Origin: Thiomicrospira sp. UBA5634
Lineage (GTDB): Bacteria; Pseudomonadota; Gammaproteobacteria; Thiomicrospirales; Thiomicrospiraceae
Reading direction: 5' to 3'
DNA: 9,649 bases
Assembly: GCA_002421475.1 (NCBI GenBank)
Contig: DIJW01000093.1
Location: 1 to 9,649 of the forward strand
Part shown: positions 1-5,402 of the stretch, one piece after another
Position numbering within the stretch: position 1 is the first letter of the stretch
How the letters are laid out: every line of letters begins with the position of its first letter
Position numbers and translations under genes: made by a program
The notes under the pieces: generated by a model
The model's database searches: none
The model's input: the letters and a program-made list of their open reading frames with translations, nothing else
What the model was told of the DNA's origin: nothing

Positions 1-1116
1 CCCCAAGCCGGTTATCGTGGGCGTTCGGTATTGGTCTTGGATCGCGCGCCGAAAGCGGCAGCCAAGATTCGCATTTCGGGTGGCGGCAAATGTAACTTCA
101 CCAATTTAAACGTGAAGCCGGAAAATTATATTTGCAACAATCCGCATTTCGTTAAATCAGCCTTAGCGCGTTATCCGTCAAATGCATTTATTGAGCTGGT
201 AGAACGTCACGGTATTTCCTATGAACAACGTGCGCATGGTCAGTTATTTACCCTGCAAGGCGCGGGGCAGATTATTCAAATGTTGCGCCAAGAGTCTGAT
301 TGGGCTGGCGTGGAAGTTTTACTCAATACTCACATTAATCAGGTTTCCACCAGGCCTGGTGGTTACCAGTTAAAAACTTCACAGGGCGATTTTAGTAGTG
401 ACTCCTTGGTGATTGCGACCGGAGGGTTGGCTTATCCAAAACTCAAAGCCAGCGATTTTGGTTTTCTCATCGCCCGGCAGTTTGGTTTAAACGTTATCTC
501 GCCACAACCAGGCCTGGTGCCGCTGCAATTTAAGTCGCCTTGGCGTGAATGGTGGGCGGATTTAAGCGGCTTGAGTTTTGAAGTGGAAATGACCACGCAT
601 GGACAGACCTTCCGTGAAGCGATGCTGATTACCCATCAAGGCATCAGTGGACCGGTGGTGTTACAGATTTCGAACTATTGGCAAGCCGGGGTGCCGATTT
701 ATGTGAACTTATTGCCCGATATGGATGTATTGGCTGAGCTGAAACAGTTAAAAACACAAGCGCAAAGTTTGGCTAAATGGCTCAACCAGGCCTGGTCAAA
801 ACGGTTTACCCAGGCCTGGTTGGAGAAGTTTCCATTGGCTAAATCTCCTGCTGATTGCAGCGACAAAGAACTTGAAGCCTATGCTTTACAGTTAACGGCA
901 TGGGCATTGTACGCTGAAGAGACTGCCGGCTATGATAAAGCTGAAATCAGCTTAGGCGGTGTGGATACGGATGAAATTTCATCTAAAACCTTTGAAGCCC
1001 TTAAACAACCGGGGTTATATTTTATTGGTGAAGTGTTGGATGTGAGCGGGCATTTAGGCGGTTACAATTTTCAATGGGCGTGGGCATCCGGTTATGCTTG
1101 CGGTCAAGTTGTTTAG
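1..1116 (+). CDS. YhiN/HI0933-family FAD-dependent oxidoreductase (5' partial)
   Basis: The reading frame is open from base 1, so the gene begins upstream of the window; the TTG at 31 is internal. The window shows 371 residues. The amino-terminal GxGxxG dinucleotide-binding loop lies outside, but the following strand (SVLVLDRAP) and the family block ISGGGKCNFTN are present at once. Further on are the ATGGLAYPK motif, and near the end GGVDTDEI, LYFIGEVLDVSGHLGGYNFQWAWASGYACG, reported here as separate motifs GEVLD, GGYN and QWAW, which are hallmarks of the family. These proteins bind FAD and resemble BaiN/YhiN flavoproteins; their physiological substrate is poorly known, so no specific reaction is assigned. 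The remaining length suits a family of about 390-400 residues. Four copies of the AGGCCT-centred palindrome lie inside the gene, at 349, 507, 785 and 810. The unrecognised gene at 1162 follows after 45 bases on the same strand with no terminator between them. Confidence 0.9.
   Translation, partial: PQAGYRGRSVLVLDRAPKAAAKIRISGGGKCNFTNLNVKPENYICNNPHFVKSALARYPSNAFIELVERHGISYEQRAHGQLFTLQGAGQIIQMLRQESDWAGVEVLLNTHINQVSTRPGGYQLKTSQGDFSSDSLVIATGGLAYPKLKASDFGFLIARQFGLNVISPQPGLVPLQFKSPWREWWADLSGLSFEVEMTTHGQTFREAMLITHQGISGPVVLQISNYWQAGVPIYVNLLPDMDVLAELKQLKTQAQSLAKWLNQAWSKRFTQAWLEKFPLAKSPADCSDKELEAYALQLTAWALYAEETAGYDKAEISLGGVDTDEISSKTFEALKQPGLYFIGEVLDVSGHLGGYNFQWAWASGYACGQVV
347..362. repeat. AGGCCT-centred palindrome, copy 1 (in YhiN-type gene)
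   Basis: ACCAGGCCTGGT at 349-360, extended to a 16-base perfect palindrome by CC and GG. It is read as Thr-Arg-Pro-Gly. Confidence 0.95.
507..518. repeat. AGGCCT-centred palindrome, copy 2 (in YhiN-type gene)
   Basis: Exact ACCAGGCCTGGT, read in another frame as Gln-Pro-Gly-Leu-Val just before the conserved LVPL segment. Confidence 0.95.
785..796. repeat. AGGCCT-centred palindrome, copy 3 (in YhiN-type gene)
   Basis: Exact ACCAGGCCTGGT, read in the third frame as Asn-Gln-Ala-Trp. The next copy begins 25 bases further on. Confidence 0.95.
810..819. repeat. AGGCCT-centred palindrome, copy 4, core only (in YhiN-type gene)
   Basis: The ten-base core CCAGGCCTGG, flanked by C and T so that the outer pair is lost. 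It is read as Thr-Gln-Ala-Trp and forms a close pair with copy 3. Confidence 0.9.
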
Positions 1117-1161
1117 TTTTAAACTGCCCGCACAAAAAATAAACTTGTCACAAGGAAAACA

Positions 1162-1611
1162 ATGAATTTACTCAATTTAGAACAAGCCAATCGCGAGGCG
1201 TTTGTTAAAACACTAGATAGTTTAATTAATCAGCATGGCATGAAACCGAGCGACATGTTTATGCACGTGCTGGAAAGTACCGAAGCGCCGGAAATGAATT
1301 ACTGGATGACTCGGGTTTTAATTGAAGATCATGGTTTGGATGCGCAGCAGGCTTTGGCTAAGGATGCATCGGGTGAAGATGTTAAACCCTTACAAGCAGC
1401 GTGTTTGCTAGCAAATATCGGTGTTGCCGCGGCGGTGTTGGAAAAGCAGGCTTTTAGCGGCTCGGTAGTGGATCGCGAGTTTCAGTTGGCTGCACGTATC
1501 GCCTCTAAACATGAAGACCAGGCGCTACTGGGTTTGTTGATGAAATATGCGCAGGAACGGGGCGAACTGGAATGGATGATGCAGGCGTTACAAAAGTCAA
1601 CACTGCAGTAA
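1162..1611 (+). CDS. Hypothetical protein, 149 aa, probably helical and cytosolic
   Basis: I do not recognise this protein. It begins at an ATG with AAGGA at 1152-1156 (five bases upstream of the start) and ends at TAA 1609-1611. The sequence has no signal peptide, no membrane segment and no cysteine cluster; its one cysteine is in LQAACLLANIG. It is rich in Ala, Leu, Glu, Met and Gln with regularly spaced hydrophobic residues, which suggests an all-helical soluble fold. An acidic first half (residues about 1-75) is followed by a more hydrophobic helix around residues 76-100 and a carboxy-terminal helical pair. It sits 45 bases behind the YhiN-type gene and is probably co-transcribed with it. 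The real ribosome-binding site, codon-like composition and full-length open frame support a true gene. No function is proposed. Confidence 0.75.
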   Translation: MNLLNLEQANREAFVKTLDSLINQHGMKPSDMFMHVLESTEAPEMNYWMTRVLIEDHGLDAQQALAKDASGEDVKPLQAACLLANIGVAAAVLEKQAFSGSVVDREFQLAARIASKHEDQALLGLLMKYAQERGELEWMMQALQKSTLQ

Positions 1612-1624
1612 TTGAAACGGGATA

Positions 1625-1645
1625 TTGATAGCCATGGACTATCAA
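1625..1645. repeat. Inverted repeat TTGATAG-N7-CTATCAA after the hypothetical gene
   Basis: A perfect 7-bp inverted repeat (1625-1631 and 1639-1645) with loop CCATGGA lies just behind the stop at 1611. It could be a weak hairpin at the end of the upstream transcript, although the following bases (GTTTATTTGA) are a poor U-tract. Its inner part, ATAG-N7-CTAT, is also the geometry of an OxyR half-site, treated separately. Confidence 0.6.
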
Positions 1646-1664
1646 GTTTATTTGAATATTTAAT
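1628..1664 (+). promoter_or_regulatory. Candidate OxyR-binding region upstream of the peroxidase gene
   Basis: The OxyR consensus is ATAG-N7-CTAT-N7-ATAG-N7-CTAT, 37 bases long. Here the first half is exact in its tetrads: ATAG at 1628-1631 and CTAT at 1639-1642, seven bases apart. The second half is poor: ATTT at 1650-1653 and TAAT at 1661-1664, each matching two of four. The expected T and A inside the first spacer are absent. The full footprint would end directly before the proposed -35 box at 1665, where activating OxyR sites usually lie. The target gene, a glutathione-dependent peroxidase, fits OxyR control. This is inference from a half-site and spacing. Confidence 0.3.
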
Positions 1665-1693
1665 TTTACTAATCGCTATGTGCTGACTAAACT
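1665..1693 (+). promoter_or_regulatory. Possible sigma-70 promoter for the peroxiredoxin-glutaredoxin gene
   Basis: TTTACT at 1665-1670 and TAAACT at 1688-1693 each match four of six consensus bases and are separated by exactly 17 bases. Transcription would start near 1700, leaving a leader of about 60 bases. Weak boxes with good spacing suit an activator-dependent promoter. No better pair was found between 1612 and 1763. Confidence 0.35.
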
Positions 1694-1763
1694 ATGCACA
1701 AGCCCAAGATGTTAGGGTAAAGTTAATAATCGCTTGTTTAACTAAATGATGGAGAAATAAAAC

Positions 1764-2501
1764 ATGGCATTACCAAACAAAGAAGGTCAACGCGTTCCTA
1801 ATGTAACATTCCCGACTCGCCAAAATGGTGAATGGGTAAATGTAACCACCGATGATTTGTTCAAAGGCAAAACAGTTGTTGTATTCTCTCTACCAGGCGC
1901 GTTTACTCCTACCTGTTCATCAACTCACCTACCACGTTATAACGAATTAGCACCCGTGTTTTTTGCTAACGGCGTAGACAGCATTGTGTGTATGTCAGTA
2001 AACGATACATTCGTTATGAACGAATGGGCAAAAGATCAAGAGTCTAACAATGTCGTACTTATTCCGGACGGTAACGGTGAGTTCTCAGAAGGTATGGGTA
2101 TGTTGGTTGACAAGGCTAACCTAGGTTTTGGTAAGCGTTCATGGCGTTATTCGATGTTAGTGAAAGACGGTGTTGTTGAAAAAATGTTCATCGAGCCGGA
2201 AGTAGAAGGCGACCCATTTGAGGTTTCTGATGCTGACACGATGTTGAACTACATCAACCCAAAAGCGGCTAAGCCTCCGGTTGCGACTATTTTCACTAAA
2301 GTGGGTTGCCCATTCTGTGCTAAAGCGAAAGCTATGCTGGAAGACAAAGGTATCAAATACGAAGAAATCGTCATCAGCAACAGCGGCGTTACTTCACGCA
2401 CAATTCGTGCAGTAACAGGTCGTGATACCGTACCTCAAGTGTTTATCGAAGGTAAACACATCGGTGGTTCTGATGATCTTGAAGCTTACTTCAAAAAATA
2501 A
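1764..2501 (+). CDS. Hybrid peroxiredoxin-glutaredoxin (glutathione-dependent peroxidase, PGdx type)
   Basis: This 245-residue fusion reduces hydrogen peroxide and organic hydroperoxides in the cytosol with glutathione as electron donor. Residues 1 to about 165 are a Prx5-type peroxiredoxin: the motif [14 protein letters not shown] places the peroxidatic cysteine at Cys51, and Arg128 in WRYS fits the conserved active-site arginine. Residues from about 172 to the end are a glutaredoxin, with the dithiol motif CPFC at 182-185, TVPQVF carrying the cis-proline near 223-225, and the glutathione-binding GG(S)DD near 234-238. Length and layout match the Haemophilus influenzae PGdx type (about 241 residues). 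GGAG at 1751-1754, nine bases from the ATG, supports the start. Glutathione reductase follows about 310 bases downstream as a separate transcription unit, because a terminator lies between. A possible OxyR half-site lies upstream. Confidence 0.95.
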   Translation: MALPNKEGQRVPNVTFPTRQNGEWVNVTTDDLFKGKTVVVFSLPGAFTPTCSSTHLPRYNELAPVFFANGVDSIVCMSVNDTFVMNEWAKDQESNNVVLIPDGNGEFSEGMGMLVDKANLGFGKRSWRYSMLVKDGVVEKMFIEPEVEGDPFEVSDADTMLNYINPKAAKPPVATIFTKVGCPFCAKAKAMLEDKGIKYEEIVISNSGVTSRTIRAVTGRDTVPQVFIEGKHIGGSDDLEAYFKK

Positions 2502-2522
2502 TTAAGCGTTAAGCGGGCACAG

Positions 2523-2548
2523 TTTAACCACCAGGCCTGGTGGTTAAA
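2523..2548. repeat. 26-base perfect palindrome extending an ACCAGGCCTGGT copy
   Basis: The ACCAGGCCTGGT core at 2530-2541 is extended symmetrically by TTTAACC on the left and GGTTAAA on the right, giving 13 bases each side of the centre between 2535 and 2536 with no mismatch. In RNA it would be a hairpin of about 11 bp with a four-base loop. It stands five bases before the terminator hairpin at 2553. Confidence 0.95.
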
Positions 2549-2552
2549 TCCG

Positions 2553-2586
2553 GGGAGCCAGGTTTCAAACTTGCGCTCCCTTTTTT
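2553..2586 (+). terminator. Intrinsic terminator after the peroxiredoxin-glutaredoxin gene
   Basis: GGGAGC (2553-2558) pairs with GCTCCC (2575-2580). The stem can continue inward with CAGG (2559-2562) against CTTG (2570-2573), including a G-U pair and one bulged C, leaving loop TTTCAAA. Six T residues follow immediately at 2581-2586. This is a textbook Rho-independent terminator about 50 bases behind the stop codon. Confidence 0.9.
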
Positions 2587-2615
2587 AACCAGTTTTTTAA
2601 TAGTTTTTTAACCAC
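2581..2615. repeat. Three near-tandem TTTTTTAA units with helical phasing
   Basis: TTTTTTAA begins at 2581, 2593 and 2604, so the T6 tracts are 12 and 11 bases apart; the units read TTTTTTAACCAG, TTTTTTAATAG and TTTTTTAACCAC. The first is the U-tract of the terminator and the third opens the 25-base repeat. Spacing close to one helical turn favours intrinsic DNA bending. Confidence 0.7.
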
Positions 2616-2628
2616 AGAGACACGAAGG
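2604..2628. repeat. 25-base dispersed repeat, copy 1
   Basis: The sequence opens with TTTTTTAACCAC, continues with GAGACACGAAGG, and matches 7390-7414 at 24 of 25 bases; the only difference is A2616 against T7402. It resembles short repeats seen between genes of many proteobacteria, from memory and not verified. A shorter inverted copy lies at 2776-2787. Confidence 0.85.
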
Positions 2629-2646
2629 CTCTAAGCTTTTAGAGCC
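2627..2646. repeat. Hairpin GGCTCTAA / TTAGAGCC
   Basis: A perfect 8-bp stem (2627-2634 with 2639-2646) encloses the four-base loop GCTT. It overlaps the end of the 25-base repeat by two bases. No T-run follows, so it is not a typical terminator on the + strand. Confidence 0.8.
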
Positions 2647-2678
2647 CCCTCCCTTTATGGGGGGGGGTTGGGGGAGGG
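2647..2678. repeat. C/G-rich inverted repeat with G-quadruplex potential
   Basis: CCCTCCC (2647-2653) can pair with GGGAGGG (2672-2678). Between them the + strand has nine G residues (2659-2667), TT, five G (2670-2674), A, and three G (2676-2678), which satisfies the four-tract G3+N1-7 pattern. The same DNA may therefore form either a hairpin or a G-quadruplex on the + strand. Confidence 0.7.
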
Positions 2679-2719
2679 TGTAAAATCAGCGTGTTTGCAC
2701 AATTTCTCCCTCTCCCTAA

Positions 2720-2740
2720 CCCTCTCCCGCTGGGAGAGGG
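2720..2740. repeat. Hairpin CCCTCTCCC-GCT-GGGAGAGGG
   Basis: A perfect 9-bp stem with a three-base loop. A second CCCTCTCCC at 2708-2716 sits just upstream and could compete for the same right arm. Similar CCCTCTCCC hairpins are common dispersed intergenic repeats in proteobacteria, from memory. It lies about 70 bases before the gor start codon. Confidence 0.85.
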
Positions 2741-2775
2741 AACTATCATCTTCGTAGCCAAGGGGCATTAATGCT

Positions 2776-2787
2776 TCTGTGGTTAAA
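2776..2787 (-). repeat. Inverted 12-base copy of TTTAACCACAGA
   Basis: TCTGTGGTTAAA here is the exact reverse complement of TTTAACCACAGA at 2607-2618, so the pair brackets 2607-2787. It supplies the in-frame GTG at 2779 that could be mistaken for an early gor start. Confidence 0.8.
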
Positions 2788-2798
2788 GAACTCAAATC

Positions 2799-2803
2799 AA
2801 GGA
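2799..2803 (+). promoter_or_regulatory. Ribosome-binding site of gor
   Basis: AAGGA at 2799-2803 lies eight bases before ATG 2812. It decides that ATG over the in-frame GTG at 2779, whose extra residues would come from the repeat and would precede the conserved FAD-binding strand. Confidence 0.8.
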
Positions 2804-2811
2804 AACACAGC

Positions 2812-4167
2812 ATGAAATATGATTACGATGTGATTGCAATTGGTGCCGGCAGTGGCGGCTTGTCAGTAGTTGAACGCGCAGCCGAATACGGTAAAAAATG
2901 TGCCGTGGTTGAGGCTAAAAAACTCGGCGGTACTTGCGTCAACATTGGTTGTGTTCCGAAAAAAGTCATGTGGTTTGGCGCGCATATCGCCGAAGCATTA
3001 CGTGACGCGCCGGATTTTGGTTTTGATGTGAATGTGAAAGGTTTTGATTGGTCAAAGTTGGTTAAACAGCGCGAACAATACATTAGCAATATCACCGGTT
3101 GGTACAACGGTTATATGGAAAAGTTGGGCGTGGATGTATTGCAAGGCTGGGGTAGTTTTGTCGATAACCATACCATTGAAGTGGATGGTAAACGTTATAC
3201 CGCTGAAACCATTGTAATCGCCCCGGGCGGTGTGCCGGATATTCCGCAAGAAACGGAAGGGGCCGAATTAGGTTTAACCTCGGACGGTTTTTTTGGTTTG
3301 ACCGAACAGCCGAAAAAAGTGGCGGTGATCGGCAGCGGTTATATTGCAGTGGAGTTGGCTGGCGTATTTCAAGCGTTGGGCACCGATGTCAGTTTATTAA
3401 GCCGTAAAGATTTAGTGTTGCGCGGTTTTGATGACATGATTCGTGAAACCCTAACCGATGCAATGATTACCAGCGGTATTCACAAAGAATATCACTTTAA
3501 AGTCGCGCGTTTATTTAAAGCGGCAGACGGCACGATTACGGTTGAAAGTGAAGACGGTCAGCATTTAGAAGGTTTTGATCAAGTGGTGTGGGCGGTGGGT
3601 CGTCGCACCTTAATTGAGCCGTTGAAATTGGACAATGTCGGCATTACACCAAACGGCAAAGGCTATATTGATGTCGATGACGAACATCGCACCAATGTGC
3701 CAAATATTTTTGCCATCGGTGATGTCACCGGCCAGCCGCAATTAACGCCGGTAGCGATTCGTGCCGGACGTTTCTTGGCGGAGCGTTTATACAATAACAA
3801 ACCGCATTTGAAGTTAGATTTACATGCGGTGCCAACGGTGATTTTCTCGCATCCGCCGGTGGGAACCGTTGGTTTGGCTGAACATGATGCGCGTAAAGAA
3901 TACGGTCATGACAATGTGAAGGTTTATACATCAGTGTTCACGCCGATGCGTTATGCGTTTACTGAGCACCAAATCAAAACCGCGCTGAAATTAGTGGTTG
4001 CAGGTAAAGAAGAAAAAGTGGTTGGGATTCATATTGTCGGCGATGGCGCGGATGAGATGTTGCAAGGCTTCGCCGTCGCCGTGCAAATGGGCGCAACCAA
4101 AGCCGATTTGGATGCAACGATTGCGATTCACCCAAGTGCATCAGAAGAATTGGTGACGATGCGTTAA
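2812..4167 (+). CDS. gor: Glutathione reductase (NADPH)
   Basis: This 451-residue flavoenzyme reduces oxidised glutathione with NADPH in the cytosol. The FAD-binding GAGSGG is at 11-16, and the redox-active disulfide motif [13 protein letters not shown] places Cys42 and Cys47. The NADPH domain has [12 protein letters not shown] near 176-187. Arginines in [11 protein letters not shown] match those that select NADPH over NADH in the E. coli enzyme. A second FAD motif, IFAIGDV, precedes the dimerisation domain, which ends in [13 protein letters not shown] with catalytic His440 and Glu445. Length and end match the E. coli enzyme (450 residues). The ATG at 2812 was chosen over an in-frame GTG at 2779. 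The gene stands between two terminators (2553-2586 upstream, 4198-4232 downstream) and so is probably its own transcription unit. It regenerates the glutathione spent by the neighbouring peroxidase. Confidence 0.96.
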   Translation: MKYDYDVIAIGAGSGGLSVVERAAEYGKKCAVVEAKKLGGTCVNIGCVPKKVMWFGAHIAEALRDAPDFGFDVNVKGFDWSKLVKQREQYISNITGWYNGYMEKLGVDVLQGWGSFVDNHTIEVDGKRYTAETIVIAPGGVPDIPQETEGAELGLTSDGFFGLTEQPKKVAVIGSGYIAVELAGVFQALGTDVSLLSRKDLVLRGFDDMIRETLTDAMITSGIHKEYHFKVARLFKAADGTITVESEDGQHLEGFDQVVWAVGRRTLIEPLKLDNVGITPNGKGYIDVDDEHRTNVPNIFAIGDVTGQPQLTPVAIRAGRFLAERLYNNKPHLKLDLHAVPTVIFSHPPVGTVGLAEHDARKEYGHDNVKVYTSVFTPMRYAFTEHQIKTALKLVVAGKEEKVVGIHIVGDGADEMLQGFAVAVQMGATKADLDATIAIHPSASEELVTMR

Positions 4168-4192
4168 ACACGTTTTAATTTTAGTGTTTCTT

Positions 4193-4204
4193 ACCAGGCC
4201 TGGT
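4193..4204. repeat. AGGCCT-centred palindrome, copy 6 (in gor terminator)
   Basis: Exact ACCAGGCCTGGT, 26 bases after the gor stop. Its right part forms the left arm of the terminator at 4198-4232. Copy 5 is the centre of the palindrome at 2523-2548. Confidence 0.95.
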
Positions 4205-4232
4205 GCTGACACAAGTCACACCGGGCTTTTTT
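4198..4232 (+). terminator. Intrinsic terminator after gor, built partly from a palindrome copy
   Basis: GCCTGGTG (4198-4205) pairs with CACCGGGC (4219-4226) through seven Watson-Crick pairs and one G-U. After a bulged C4206 the stem continues with TGAC (4207-4210) against GTCA (4215-4218), loop ACAA. Six T residues follow at 4227-4232. The left arm comes from the right part of the ACCAGGCCTGGT copy at 4193-4204. Confidence 0.88.
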
Positions 4233-4262
4233 GTGCCCAAAAACATCAACTGAAAATAGCGG

Positions 4263-4268
4263 TATAAT
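4263..4268 (+). promoter_or_regulatory. Possible -10 box (TATAAT) of the MBL-fold gene
   Basis: A perfect TATAAT sits 24-29 bases before the start codon and downstream of the gor terminator, where a promoter is needed. No -35 hexamer is recognisable at a 16-18 base spacing (the bases there are A-rich) and there is no TG extension. It is a tentative call on position and consensus alone. Confidence 0.35.
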
Positions 4269-4291
4269 GAGCTAAATTTTACGGAGTTCAA

Positions 4292-5383
4292 TTGGTGCCT
4301 TTTGAAATTGATTTTTTGCCGGTAGATAACGGGGAGGTTCCCGGTGATGCAGTAGTGTTACGCTACGGTTCGTCTGCGCAGCAAAAAATTATTGTATATG
4401 ATGCCGGCACCGAAACGACCGGTGATGCACTGGTTAAACATATTCGGCAGTTTTTTAACATCAATCACATTGATCACCTTGTCAGCTCTCATCCTGATCC
4501 ACACAATACTCCCGGCCTAATTAATCTGCTACAGCAAATGGACGTCGGCACATTATGGATGCATCGGCCATGGTTATATGATTCGGTCATTCGAGATTAT
4601 TTTGAGCTGGGTATTTGCGCACAACCAGGCCTGGCGGAAACGCTGGAGTTCAAATTTCGCTTAAATTATGAACTTGAACAGTTGGCACATGAAAAACAAG
4701 TGCCGATAAAAGAGCCGTTTCGCGGTCAGTGGATCGGCAACTTTCATGTGTTGTCTCCGGCGAAAGATTGGTATGTGCACGAGTTGATTGATCAGTTGAG
4801 TTTGCCTGTGGCATCGCCCAATCATTTAACACGTTTTTTACGTTGTTTACGCCGCACTGCAAAACGTGCGGTGGCTTGGGTTGCGGAGCATTGGGATCAT
4901 GAATATTTACCCGAAAGTGGTCAGACCTCGGCGGAAAATGAAAGTTCGGTGGTGTTATATGGCAACCTGGAAGACTATCATTACGGTCTGTTATTAACCG
5001 GTCACGCCGGTGTAGAAGCGTTACATCGGGCGGCGGATTATTTGGAACAGTTGAACATGAGTGCTGAAAAACGCATTCAGTTTATTCAAATGCCGCACTA
5101 TGGTGCTTTGGAACACGTTTCGACGCCGTTATTAAATCGGTTGCTGGGCACACCTTTAGCACACGAACCGGAGCAAAAACATAAAGTAGCGTTTATTAGC
5201 AGTGCAAAAAGTGGGCGTTACCCGCATGCTTCGGTGGTAAATGCATTATTGCGTCGCGGTGTCAAAGTGGTGTCAACCGAAGGTAAAACTAAACGGCATC
5301 AGAAAAACGCGGTGATTCCAACCAATTGGCAGGTTTCACCGGTGTTGACATTTAGCGAGCGGGTAGAAAAAACCGAGTTGTAA
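4292..5383 (+). CDS. ComEC-type metallo-beta-lactamase-fold protein with altered metal motifs
   Basis: The protein resembles the hydrolase domain of ComEC-like MBL proteins: VDNGEVPGDAVVLRYG and IIVYDAGT near residues 11-40, then the metal motif region SHPDPHNTPGL at 66-76, LLLTGHAG at 233-240, QMPHYGAL near 267-273 and RYPHASVVNAL at 309-319. In ComEC-type proteins the first motif is normally HxDxDH and the second TGD; here they read HPDPHN (His67, Asp69, His71, Asn72) and TGH (His238). Metal binding and activity may therefore differ or be lost. There is no signal peptide or membrane segment, so it is a stand-alone cytosolic protein. The start is TTG 4292 or GTG 4295; GGAG at 4283-4286 is five or eight bases away, so 4295 is equally acceptable. 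It has its own likely promoter after the gor terminator. Its substrate is unknown. A palindrome copy at 4625 encodes QPGL. Confidence 0.85.
   Translation: MVPFEIDFLPVDNGEVPGDAVVLRYGSSAQQKIIVYDAGTETTGDALVKHIRQFFNINHIDHLVSSHPDPHNTPGLINLLQQMDVGTLWMHRPWLYDSVIRDYFELGICAQPGLAETLEFKFRLNYELEQLAHEKQVPIKEPFRGQWIGNFHVLSPAKDWYVHELIDQLSLPVASPNHLTRFLRCLRRTAKRAVAWVAEHWDHEYLPESGQTSAENESSVVLYGNLEDYHYGLLLTGHAGVEALHRAADYLEQLNMSAEKRIQFIQMPHYGALEHVSTPLLNRLLGTPLAHEPEQKHKVAFISSAKSGRYPHASVVNALLRRGVKVVSTEGKTKRHQKNAVIPTNWQVSPVLTFSERVEKTEL
4625..4634. repeat. AGGCCT-centred palindrome, copy 7, core only (in MBL-fold gene)
   Basis: CCAGGCCTGG flanked by A and C. It is read as Gln-Pro-Gly-Leu, the same peptide as copy 2. 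Confidence 0.9.
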
Positions 5384-5402
5384 TCAGTTCAACATTTAAT
5401 GA

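Larger units (their letters stand above)
2502..2811. other. Repeat-packed intergenic region between the peroxidase and gor
   Basis: This 310-base gap holds no convincing gene. In order it contains a 26-base perfect palindrome (2523-2548), the terminator of the peroxidase gene (2553-2586), three phased T6 tracts (2581-2609), a 25-base repeat (2604-2628), a hairpin (2627-2646), a C/G-rich tract with G-quadruplex potential (2647-2678), a second hairpin (2720-2740) and an inverted copy of TTTAACCACAGA (2776-2787) close to gor. The motif TTTAACCAC or its complement occurs four times here (2523, 2540, 2607, 2779). A promoter for gor must lie here or read in from upstream, but no good -35/-10 pair was recognised. 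Confidence 0.8.

Noticed and set aside
2647..2740. C/G-rich repeats as structural RNA or riboswitch before gor
   Set aside because: They look like independent dispersed repeats with simple hairpins; no conserved riboswitch core was recognised.
2743..2757. CTAT-N7-GTAG resembling the middle of an OxyR site before gor
   Set aside because: Only the inner tetrads fit, one with a mismatch; the outer tetrads are absent and no promoter is recognisable next to it.
2779..2811. GTG start for gor, 11 residues earlier
   Set aside because: It arises from the inverted repeat, has no ribosome-binding site, and precedes the normal family amino end; ATG 2812 has AAGGA at good spacing.
4231..4268. TTGTGC at 4231 as -35 for TATAAT at 4263
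   Set aside because: The spacer would be 26 bases, far from 16-18.
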